Shown here piece by piece: positions 1 to 7,454 of a stretch of 64,000 nt of DNA. A program made the position numbers and the translations under genes. The stretch comes from Paractinoplanes atraurantiacus (GTDB taxonomy: Bacteria; Actinomycetota; Actinomycetes; Mycobacteriales; Micromonosporaceae). Where the stretch lies: assembly GCF_900215205.1 (NCBI RefSeq), contig NZ_OBDY01000014.1:1-64000 (forward strand), given 5' to 3'. Every line of letters begins with the position of its first letter. Position 1 is the stretch's first letter. The notes under the pieces are model-generated. The model saw only the letters and a list, made by a program, of their open reading frames with translations. It was not told the DNA's origin and searched no databases.

Positions 1-1
1 C

Positions 2-367
2 CGCATCCTCGGCGCCCAGTCCGGCCGGTGCATCGACGTGCCCGGCGCCTCGCAGAACAACGGCACCCGGGTCCAGCTCTACGACTGCAACGGCCAGGCC
101 AACCAGACCTGGACACTCACCTCGAGCAAACAACTGACCGTCTACGGCTCACGATGCCTGGACGCCGCCGGCTCCGGCAACGGCTCGGCCGTGCAGATCT
201 ACAGCTGCAACGGCCAGGCCAACCAGCAATGGAACGTCAACACCAACGGCACCATCACCGGCGCCCAGTCCGGACGGTGCCTCGACGTCTGGGGCACCGG
301 CAACGGCCAGCAGGTCCAGATCTACGACTGCAACGGCCAGGCCAACCAGCGGTTCGCGCTGAGCTGA
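2..367 (+). CDS. Ricin B-type lectin (CBM13) domain protein, C-terminal part, 5' end outside window
   Basis: Only the C-terminal 121 residues are visible. They hold three beta-trefoil repeats, each with a GRCLDV-like start, a DCNGQANQ block and a QxW-type end (NQTWTL, NQQWNV, NQRFAL). This is the ricin-B lectin/CBM13 pattern, which binds galactose, xylan or arabinan and usually sits at the C-terminus of secreted glycosidases. The DNA is also repetitive: the segment coding YDCNGQANQ recurs almost unchanged near 80, 200 and 325. The stop lies 1 base before the GH43 start, so both genes are probably one operon. The catalytic domain, if any, is outside the window. Confidence 0.85.
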   Translation, partial: RILGAQSGRCIDVPGASQNNGTRVQLYDCNGQANQTWTLTSSKQLTVYGSRCLDAAGSGNGSAVQIYSCNGQANQQWNVNTNGTITGAQSGRCLDVWGTGNGQQVQIYDCNGQANQRFALS

Positions 368-368
368 C

Positions 369-2045
369 ATGACGATTGCCAAGAGCGCTGCCGCCACCTC
401 CGGTGGCGGCAGCGCGGACCACCACCTGATCCGCAACCCGGTCCTGCCCGGGTTCCATCCCGACCCCTCGATCCTGCGGGTCGGCACCGACTACTACATC
501 GCCACGTCGACCTTCGAGTGGTATCCGGGCGTGCGGCTGCACCACTCGACCGACCTCGTCGACTGGCAGCCGCTCGGCGGCGCCCTGACCGAGCGACGGC
601 TCCTCGACCTCGACGGCGCCGCCGACTCGTGCGGCATCTGGGCGCCCAACCTGACGTACGCCAACGGCTTGTTCCATCTGCTCTACACCGACGTGTCGAC
701 GTTCGCGGGCGGCTACTGGGACCCGCAGAACTACCTGGTGACCGCGCCGAGCATCACCGGCCCGTGGTCGGACCGGGTCGTTCTGCACGGCCGCGGGTTC
801 GACGCGTCGCTGTTCCACGACGAGGACGGCACCACCTGGATGCTCTCGATGCGGGCCGACTGGCGTCCCGGCCGCAACCGCTTCGCCGGCATCGAGATCC
901 AGCAGTACGACCCCGAGCGGCGCCGCCTGACCGGCCCGGCCCGGCTGATCTTCTCCGGGACCAGCGCCGGCCTCACCGAGGCGCCGATCGTCTACCGCCG
1001 GGACGGCTGGTACTACCTGGTCACCGCGGAGGGCGGCACCAGCTGGACCCATCAGGTCACGGTCGCCCGCTCCCGGCAGCTGTTCGGCGAGTACGAGGTG
1101 GACCCGTGCGGTCCGCTGCTCACCTCGGCCGGGCGCCCGGAGCTGGCCCTGCAGAAGGCCGGCCACGGCAGCCTGGTGGAGACACCGGCCGGCGAGTGGT
1201 ACCTGGCCCACCTGGTCGCGCGGCCCTACTCGCCGTACGGGCGCTGCGTCCTCGGCCGCGAGACGGCCCTGACGAAGGTGGAGTGGCCGGCCGGCGCCTG
1301 GCCGCGCGTCCTCGACGGCGTGCCGGCCGAGCTGACGCCGGCGCCCACCGGCACCGTCTCGACGGTGCGGCCGCCCTCCTCCGAGCAGTTCGAGGACGAC
1401 CACTTCGACGCGCCGGCGCTCGGCCCCAACTGGTCGACACTGCGCCGCCCGGCCACGGCCGACTGGATCGATCTGTCGGCCCGCCCCTCACATCTGCGGA
1501 TCCGGGGCGGCCGGTCACCGATGGCCCGCCACCGGCCGAGCCTGGTCGCCCGCCGGGTGACGGCACAGCGGTGCACCTTCGAGGCGACCTGCGAGTTCGA
1601 GCCCTCCGACATCCGGCATCTGGCCGGCATCACGGCGTACTACAACTCGCGCAACTGGTACTACCTGCATCTGACCGCCGACGACGACGGCACTGTCGTG
1701 CTCGGCGTCCTGCGCTGCGACAGCGGGCGTGTCACCACGGTGCCGGGCGTGTCGGCCCGGCTGGGCGGCGTGCGCCGGGTGGGGCTGCGCCTGCGCCTGG
1801 ACGGCACGGCCCTGACCTTCGCCTGGACGGCCACCCCGGAGTCCGAGTCCGGCTGGCAGGACCTGGGCCTCTGCTTCGACGCCACGACGCTGTCCGACGA
1901 GTACGCCGCCACGATCGTCCCGGGCGAGCCCGAGGCCTGGGGCTTCACCGGCGCCATGGTCGGGCTCTGGGTCCAGGACCTGGGCGCCGAGGGCGTTCAC
2001 GCCGACTTCGATCGCGCCATCTACCGCACCGACCCCGACACATGA
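369..2045 (+). CDS. Glycoside hydrolase family 43 (beta-xylosidase / alpha-L-arabinofuranosidase type)
   Basis: This 558-residue protein has no signal peptide and so should act in the cytoplasm on imported oligosaccharides. The N-terminal half is a GH43 five-bladed propeller: NPVLPGFHPDPSI carries the catalytic base Asp (about residue 37), FDASLFHDEDG supplies the middle Asp (about 141-149), and LTEAPIVYRRDGWYYL supplies the acid Glu (about 203). The C-terminal 200 residues form the beta-sandwich typical of XynB-like GH43 enzymes. The family removes xylose or arabinose from hemicellulose fragments. It starts 1 base after the lectin gene and is followed by an ABC sugar importer, which fits uptake and intracellular trimming. 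The exact substrate cannot be told from sequence. Confidence 0.9.
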   Translation: MTIAKSAAATSGGGSADHHLIRNPVLPGFHPDPSILRVGTDYYIATSTFEWYPGVRLHHSTDLVDWQPLGGALTERRLLDLDGAADSCGIWAPNLTYANGLFHLLYTDVSTFAGGYWDPQNYLVTAPSITGPWSDRVVLHGRGFDASLFHDEDGTTWMLSMRADWRPGRNRFAGIEIQQYDPERRRLTGPARLIFSGTSAGLTEAPIVYRRDGWYYLVTAEGGTSWTHQVTVARSRQLFGEYEVDPCGPLLTSAGRPELALQKAGHGSLVETPAGEWYLAHLVARPYSPYGRCVLGRETALTKVEWPAGAWPRVLDGVPAELTPAPTGTVSTVRPPSSEQFEDDHFDAPALGPNWSTLRRPATADWIDLSARPSHLRIRGGRSPMARHRPSLVARRVTAQRCTFEATCEFEPSDIRHLAGITAYYNSRNWYYLHLTADDDGTVVLGVLRCDSGRVTTVPGVSARLGGVRRVGLRLRLDGTALTFAWTATPESESGWQDLGLCFDATTLSDEYAATIVPGEPEAWGFTGAMVGLWVQDLGAEGVHADFDRAIYRTDPDT

Positions 2046-2054
2046 AAGGTGATC
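2045..2054 (+). promoter_or_regulatory. Ribosome binding site deciding a TTG start
   Basis: AAAGGTGATC matches the 16S anti-Shine-Dalgarno over AGGTGATC and ends 3 bases before TTG 2058. It overlaps the stop codon of the GH43 gene (2043-2045), so translation of the binding protein is probably coupled to GH43. Confidence 0.7.
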
Positions 2055-2057
2055 GCC

Positions 2058-3344
2058 TTGGCAGCTAAAAGGATTCTCGCTGTGGCGGCCGCGCTGGCGC
2101 TGAGCGCCTGCGGCCTGGCCGCTTGTAGTGGTGACGACGACGGCTCGGAGTCCGGCGGCGACGTCACGATGCAGTTCTGGCACAACGCCACGACCGGCCC
2201 CGGCAAGGCCTTCTGGGACAAGACGGTGGCCGACTTCCAGAACGCCCACCCGAACGTCAAGATCAAGATCCAGTCGATCCAGAACGAGGACCTGGACGGC
2301 AAGCTGCAGACCTCGCTCAACTCCGGCTCCGCGCCCGACATCTTCCTGCAGCGCGGCGGCGGCAAGATGGCCGCCATGGTCGAGGCGGGCCAGCTCAAGG
2401 ACATCACCGGCGACATCACGGCCGAGACGAAGCAGGCGGTGGGCGACGCCGCGCTGCAGACCGGGCAGGTCGACGGCAAGGCGTACTCGGTGCCGGTGTC
2501 GATCCTTCCCGGCGGCTTCTGGTACAGCAAGGATCTGTTCTCCAAGTCGGGCATCACGGCTACGCCGACCACGATGGAGGAGCTCAACGCCGCGGCGAGC
2601 AAGCTCAAGGCCAACGGCACGCCGATCGCCCTCGGCGCCAAGGACGCCTGGCCGGCCGCACACTGGTACTACTTCTTCGCGCTGCGCGCCTGCTCGCAGG
2701 CTTCGCTCGACGCCGCGGCCAAGGACAAGAACTTCGGCGACCCGTGCTGGACGAAGGCCGGCGAGGACCTCAAGGCCTTCGCCGACACCAAGCCGTTCAA
2801 CGACGGCTTCCTGACCACCTCGGCCCAGCAGGGCGCGGGCAGCTCGGCCGGCCTGGTGGCCAACCACAAGGCCGGCATGGAGCTGATGGGCAGCTGGGAC
2901 CCGGGCGTGATCGCCTCGCTCACCAAGGACACCAAGCCCCTGCCCGACCTCGGGTTCTTCCCGTTCCCGGCGGTCTCCGGCGGCCAGGGCGACCCGGGCG
3001 CGATCATGGGTGGCGCCGACGGGTACTCCTGCTCGGCGCAGGCGCCGAAGGAGTGCGCCGACTTCCTCAACTACATCCTCACCAAGGACGTGCAAGAGGC
3101 CTACTACAAGGCCTTCAACTCGCTGCCGGTCAGCAAGGAAGCTCAGGGCGCGGTCACCGAGGACTACCTGAAGGCGGTTCTCGAGGCCTACAACAAGGCG
3201 CCGTACGTGTCGCAGTGGCTCGACACCGTGTACGGGCAGAACGTCGGCAACGCCCTGAACGTCGGCGTGGTGAACCTGCTCGCCGGCAAGGGTGACGTCG
3301 CCGGGATCATCCAGGCCGTCAACGACGCGGCCAAGAAGGGCTGA
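2058..3344 (+). CDS. ABC sugar transporter substrate-binding lipoprotein
   Basis: Family 1 (MalE-like) extracellular solute-binding protein of 428 residues. The N-terminus has a Lys-Arg pair, a hydrophobic stretch and two possible lipobox cysteines (LSAC and LAAC) before an acidic CSGDDDG linker, so it is probably lipid-anchored outside the membrane. QFWHNATTGPGKAFWDKTVADFQ and the later GGADGYSC-like segment are typical of oligosaccharide binders. I chose the TTG at 2058 because AAAGGTGATC at 2045-2054 is an excellent ribosome site for it. The GTG at 2049 lies inside that site. Two permease genes follow; no ATPase gene is present, so a shared MsiK-type ATPase is likely. Confidence 0.9.
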   Translation: MAAKRILAVAAALALSACGLAACSGDDDGSESGGDVTMQFWHNATTGPGKAFWDKTVADFQNAHPNVKIKIQSIQNEDLDGKLQTSLNSGSAPDIFLQRGGGKMAAMVEAGQLKDITGDITAETKQAVGDAALQTGQVDGKAYSVPVSILPGGFWYSKDLFSKSGITATPTTMEELNAAASKLKANGTPIALGAKDAWPAAHWYYFFALRACSQASLDAAAKDKNFGDPCWTKAGEDLKAFADTKPFNDGFLTTSAQQGAGSSAGLVANHKAGMELMGSWDPGVIASLTKDTKPLPDLGFFPFPAVSGGQGDPGAIMGGADGYSCSAQAPKECADFLNYILTKDVQEAYYKAFNSLPVSKEAQGAVTEDYLKAVLEAYNKAPYVSQWLDTVYGQNVGNALNVGVVNLLAGKGDVAGIIQAVNDAAKKG

Positions 3345-3349
3345 GCAGC

Positions 3350-4321
3350 GTGACGGTCACCGAGGCGCGGATCGGCGGGGGCGTGCAGGCGCCGCCGCCG
3401 GTCCGGCCCCGCCGGCGGGGCATCGGCTGGGCCCAGCGGCTGGAGATCGCGGCCCTGTCCGGCCCGGCGATCCTGATGTTCGCCGGCTTCGTGATCTTCC
3501 CGGTCGTGATGGCCGCGTACTACGGCTTCTACCGCTGGAAGGGCTTCGGGCCGCCGACCGATTTCGTCGGGCTCGACAACTACGTCACCATCCTTCAGGA
3601 CAAGGCGTTCCACGAGGCGCTGCTGCACAACGGGCAGATCATCGTGCTGTCGCTGGTCCTGCAGGGGCCGATCGCCATCGGTCTCGCCCTGCTGCTCAAC
3701 CAGCGGGTGCGCGGCCAGTCGGCGATCCGGGTGCTGATCTTCGTGCCGTACGTCATCGCCGAGGTCATCGCGGGCACCGCCTGGGCCCTGATCCTGCAGA
3801 CCAACGGCGCGTTCAACGACGTCCTGCGATCGATCGGCCTCGACGCCCTGGCCGCGGACTGGCTGGCCGACCCGGGCCTGGCCATCTGGACACTGATGCT
3901 CATCCTGACCTGGAAGTACGTCGGGTTCGCGGTGATCCTGTTCCTGGCCGGCATGCAGAACATCCCCGAGGAGCTGGCCGAGGCGGCCGCGGTCGACGGC
4001 GCGAGCTACTGGCAGATCCAGCGGCACATCACCCTGCCGCTGCTGGGCCCGACCATCAGGATCTGGGCCTTCCTGTCGATCATCGGCGCCCTGCAGCTGT
4101 TCGACCTGGTCTACATCATCTGGGGCCAGTACGTGGCCTCGACCGCCGGCACCTCGACCATGGCGACCTACATGGTCGTCGAGGGCCGGAACGCGGCCAA
4201 CTACGGGTACGGCAACGCCGTGGCCGTCGTCATCTTCATCATCTCCATGATCATCGCGCTCGTCTACCAGCGTTTCGTCCTGCGCCGGGACACCGAGGGC
4301 GCGCTCACCGAAGGGCGGTAG
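3350..4321 (+). CDS. ABC sugar transporter permease (MalF/UgpA type)
   Basis: 323 residues with six predicted membrane helices, beginning after a cytoplasmic Arg/Pro-rich N-terminus. The EAA loop that contacts the ATPase is ELAEAAAVDGASYWQIQRHITLPLLGP, around residue 205. The GTG start lies 5 bases after the binding-protein stop. With the next gene it should form the heterodimeric channel for the sugar captured by the upstream lipoprotein, probably a xylo- or arabino-oligosaccharide given the GH43 neighbour. Confidence 0.9.
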   Translation: MTVTEARIGGGVQAPPPVRPRRRGIGWAQRLEIAALSGPAILMFAGFVIFPVVMAAYYGFYRWKGFGPPTDFVGLDNYVTILQDKAFHEALLHNGQIIVLSLVLQGPIAIGLALLLNQRVRGQSAIRVLIFVPYVIAEVIAGTAWALILQTNGAFNDVLRSIGLDALAADWLADPGLAIWTLMLILTWKYVGFAVILFLAGMQNIPEELAEAAAVDGASYWQIQRHITLPLLGPTIRIWAFLSIIGALQLFDLVYIIWGQYVASTAGTSTMATYMVVEGRNAANYGYGNAVAVVIFIISMIIALVYQRFVLRRDTEGALTEGR

Positions 4322-4323
4322 CC

Positions 4324-5139
4324 ATGGGCACCCGCACCCCGGCCGTCTACGCGGCGGCGCTCGCGCTGATCGGCCTCATGCTCGGCCCGGTCGTCTACAT
4401 CATCATCGGCGGCTTCCGCACCAACTCGCAGATCACGACCGACCCGGCCGGCCTGCCCGACCCGTGGGAGCTCGGCAACTACACCGGCGTGCTGACCAGC
4501 GACACCTTCTGGCGCCAGGTCGGCAACTCGGCCGTCGTCGCCGCGGCCACGACCATCGGGGTGGTCACGCTGGGCGTGATGGCCAGCTACGTCCTCGCCC
4601 GCTACCGGTTCCGCGGCCGCGGCGCGATGTACGCCCTGTTCGCGGCCGGCCTGATGTTCCCGGCCACCGTCGCCATCACGCCGCTCTACATCCTGATCAA
4701 GAACCTGGGTCTGGTGAACACGCTGCCCGGCGTGATCCTGCCGCAGATCGCCTTCGGCCTGCCCACCACGATCATCATTCTGGTCCCGTTCCTGCGGGCC
4801 ATCCCCAAGGAGATCGAGGAGGCCGCGGCCATCGACCGCTGCGGCCGCCTCGGCTTCTTCTGGCGGATGGTGCTCCCGCTGTCGGTGCCCGGCCTGATCA
4901 CCACCGGGATCCTGGCCTTCATCGGCAGCTGGAACAGCTACCTGCTTCCGTTGTTCATCCTCAACGACCAGGACAGCTTCACCCTGCCGCTGGGCGTTCA
5001 GGCGTTCTCCTCGGTGTACTCGGTCGACACCGCGAAGGTTCTCGCCTTCACCTCCCTGTCGATGATCCCGGCCCTGCTCTTCTTCAGCCTCTTCGAGCGC
5101 CGCATCGTCGGCGGCCTCACGGGGGCCGTCAAAGGCTGA
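4324..5139 (+). CDS. ABC sugar transporter permease (MalG/UgpE type)
   Basis: 271-residue inner-membrane protein, the second half of the channel. It has six hydrophobic segments and the EAA loop EIEEAAAIDRCGRLGFFWRMVLPLSVPGL, followed by the conserved GSWNSYLLPL segment. The ATG at 4324 lies 2 bases after the preceding permease stop. The open frame extends far upstream, but only the part from 4324 has permease character. It is the last gene of the xylan/arabinan-type operon. The next gene begins 18 bases later and belongs to an unrelated family. Confidence 0.9.
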   Translation: MGTRTPAVYAAALALIGLMLGPVVYIIIGGFRTNSQITTDPAGLPDPWELGNYTGVLTSDTFWRQVGNSAVVAAATTIGVVTLGVMASYVLARYRFRGRGAMYALFAAGLMFPATVAITPLYILIKNLGLVNTLPGVILPQIAFGLPTTIIILVPFLRAIPKEIEEAAAIDRCGRLGFFWRMVLPLSVPGLITTGILAFIGSWNSYLLPLFILNDQDSFTLPLGVQAFSSVYSVDTAKVLAFTSLSMIPALLFFSLFERRIVGGLTGAVKG

Positions 5140-5157
5140 AAGATCGACCGCTACGTC

Positions 5158-7449
5158 TTGAACGCGACTAGTGGTGCGTGTGAGACTGCGGCGCGTGAAT
5201 TCGTGCGCGCGACCTGTCGGCCCGCGGTGACAGGTCAGCAGCGCCATGTGGCCTGGCTGGTCGCTCTGTGCCTCGCGGCCGGGGCGCCGATCTTCCTGCT
5301 CTCGGGAACGGCCGTCGCGCCGTACACCCAATTGGGCAGTAGCCTTTTGGCCTGTCTGGGCGCCGTTCCGTGTCTGGCCGCGGCCCGCCGGGTGGCCGGA
5401 AGCGCGCGTCTCGGCTGGCGCCTGCTCGCCGCGGGCAGCCTGAGCTGGGGTCTCGGCAACTTCTACTGGTCGTGGAACGAGCTCGTCGCCCACGCCGAGG
5501 TGCTCTTCCCCTCGCTGGCCGACATCGGCTATCTGCTGTTCCCGCTGCTCGCCACGGCCGGGCTGTGGCTGATCGCGGGCTGGACGTCGATCGGGTCGCG
5601 CCTGACCGTGCTGCTCGACGGCCTGATCGTCGGCTGCGCCCTGTTCGTGATCGGCTGGTCGCTGACCGTGCGCGAGGTCTGGGAGACCGGCGCCGATTCG
5701 GTGCTCGCGTTCGCCGTGTCGGTGGCCTACCCGGTCTGCGACATCGTGCTGGCGACCGTCGCCGTGCTGCTGGCCGCCCGCACCCGGCCCGGCAGCCGCG
5801 GCATCGGCCTGCTGCTGCTCCTGGGCCTGGCCGGGATGACCGTCAGCGACGTGCTGTTCGCCCTGGACACGTCGGCCGGCACGTACGCCACCGGGCAGAA
5901 CTCGGACGCGGGCTGGTTCGTCGCGTTCGCCGCGTGCGCGGCGGCGGGATGGCTGGCGACCAGGTGGCCGATCACCTTCGACCACACCGGGGTGACCGCG
6001 CACTGGCAGACCGCCCTGCCCTACGTGCCGTTCGGGCTGGCCGCGCTCGTGGTCGCCGGCCAGACGCTGGCCGGTGTGCGGGTCGACGCGCCCGAGGCCG
6101 TCCCGCTGATGATCGGGCTGCTGCTGATCCTGCTCCGCCAGCTGTCCACTCTGCTGCACAACTCGACGCTGACCCGGCGGCTGCGGCACCAGGCCTATCA
6201 CGACCCGCTGACCGGGCTGGCCAACCGCGCGCTGTTCCTGGAGAAGCTCGAGGGCAGGCTGAACGCCGGGACGCCGGTCGCGATCGTGTACCTCGACCTC
6301 GACGACTTCAAGATGATCAACGACTCGCTCGGGCACGACGCCGGCGACGTCGTGCTGCGGGCGGCCGGCGAGCGCCTGCGCGCCTGCTTCGCCGCGCCGG
6401 ACACCATCGCCCGATTCGGCGGCGACGAGTTCGCCGTGCTCACCACCCGCGTCCACGACCTGCCCGCGCAGGCGCAGTGGCTGCTCGAACTGCTGCACGA
6501 GCCGGTCGAGGTGGGCGCCCGCACGGTCCGGCTCAGCGCGAGCGTCGGCCTCGCGGTCTCCGACGGCACGACCGGCTCGGAGGACCTGCGCAAGAACGTC
6601 GACCTGGCCATGTACGCGGCCAAGGCGCAGGGCAAGAACGCGTACGCGGTCTTCGAGCCGTCGATGCGGCAGGGCTTCGACCAGGAGGTGATGCTGCGGG
6701 CCGAGCTGCGGCAGGCCCTGGCCGACGGTGCCCTGCACCTCGCCTTCCAGCCGATCGTGGCGCTCGGCGACCACCGGGTGGCCGGCGTCGAGGCGCTGGC
6801 CCGCTGGCAGCACCCCGAGCACGGCACGGTGACGCCGGACGTGTTCATCCCGGTCGCCGAGCGGGCCGGCCTGATCGGCGAGCTCGGCCTGCTGGTGCTG
6901 CGCCGGGCCTGCGCGGAGTTCGCGCTGTGGCCGGGGTCGCAGTCGGCCTATCTGTCGGTGAACGTCTCACCCTCGCAGATGATCGACGCCTCGTTCCCGT
7001 CGAAGGTCGCGGCCACGCTGTACGAGGCCGGCCTGCGACCGGGACAGCTGGTGCTCGAGGTGACCGAGAACGCGCTGGCCGACGAGTCCGAGGTGATCGG
7101 CACGCTGCGCCGGCTGCGCGAGTTCGGCATCCGGATCGCGATCGACGACTTCGGCACCGGCTACGCCTCGCTGCGATATCTGCACCGGTTCCCGGCCGAC
7201 ATCGTCAAGATCGACCGGACGTACGTCCAGGACATCGCCCGCGATCCGGCCGCCGTGCACATCCTCGGCACGCTGTGGCAGCTGTTCGGCGCGATCGGCC
7301 TCACCGCCGTCGCCGAGGGCATCGAGGACCCGGCCCAGGCGGCGATGCTGGCCGAGCTGGGGTGCCAGGTCGGGCAGGGTTTCCTGTACGGGCGCCCGGG
7401 CCCCCTCGGCGCCATCGCCACCGGTCCCGTCACCGACCGCGTGAGCTGA
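5158..7449 (+). CDS. Membrane GGDEF-EAL cyclic-di-GMP enzyme (no I-site)
   Basis: About 763 residues. Roughly the first 330 form about ten membrane helices of an unrecognised sensor. A GGDEF domain (about 345-500) has an intact RFGGDEFAVL, and an EAL domain (about 515-755) has VEALARWQHPE, NVSPSQ, EVTENAL, DDFGTGY, VKID, AEGIE and QGFLYG, so both catalytic sites look complete. The RxxD inhibitory site that normally precedes GGDEF reads AAPD here, so product inhibition is probably lost. It should make and/or degrade c-di-GMP in response to a membrane signal. The start is uncertain: TTG 5158 gives the longest frame, but GTG 5203 is also possible. Confidence 0.88.
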   Translation: MNATSGACETAAREFVRATCRPAVTGQQRHVAWLVALCLAAGAPIFLLSGTAVAPYTQLGSSLLACLGAVPCLAAARRVAGSARLGWRLLAAGSLSWGLGNFYWSWNELVAHAEVLFPSLADIGYLLFPLLATAGLWLIAGWTSIGSRLTVLLDGLIVGCALFVIGWSLTVREVWETGADSVLAFAVSVAYPVCDIVLATVAVLLAARTRPGSRGIGLLLLLGLAGMTVSDVLFALDTSAGTYATGQNSDAGWFVAFAACAAAGWLATRWPITFDHTGVTAHWQTALPYVPFGLAALVVAGQTLAGVRVDAPEAVPLMIGLLLILLRQLSTLLHNSTLTRRLRHQAYHDPLTGLANRALFLEKLEGRLNAGTPVAIVYLDLDDFKMINDSLGHDAGDVVLRAAGERLRACFAAPDTIARFGGDEFAVLTTRVHDLPAQAQWLLELLHEPVEVGARTVRLSASVGLAVSDGTTGSEDLRKNVDLAMYAAKAQGKNAYAVFEPSMRQGFDQEVMLRAELRQALADGALHLAFQPIVALGDHRVAGVEALARWQHPEHGTVTPDVFIPVAERAGLIGELGLLVLRRACAEFALWPGSQSAYLSVNVSPSQMIDASFPSKVAATLYEAGLRPGQLVLEVTENALADESEVIGTLRRLREFGIRIAIDDFGTGYASLRYLHRFPADIVKIDRTYVQDIARDPAAVHILGTLWQLFGAIGLTAVAEGIEDPAQAAMLAELGCQVGQGFLYGRPGPLGAIATGPVTDRVS

Positions 7450-7454
7450 GCGCC

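Noticed and set aside
4264..6822. An 852-residue minus-strand open frame opposite the permease and GGDEF-EAL genes
   Set aside because: It has Gln/Arg/Gly-rich composition and no recognisable fold, and it is fully covered by well-supported genes on the other strand.
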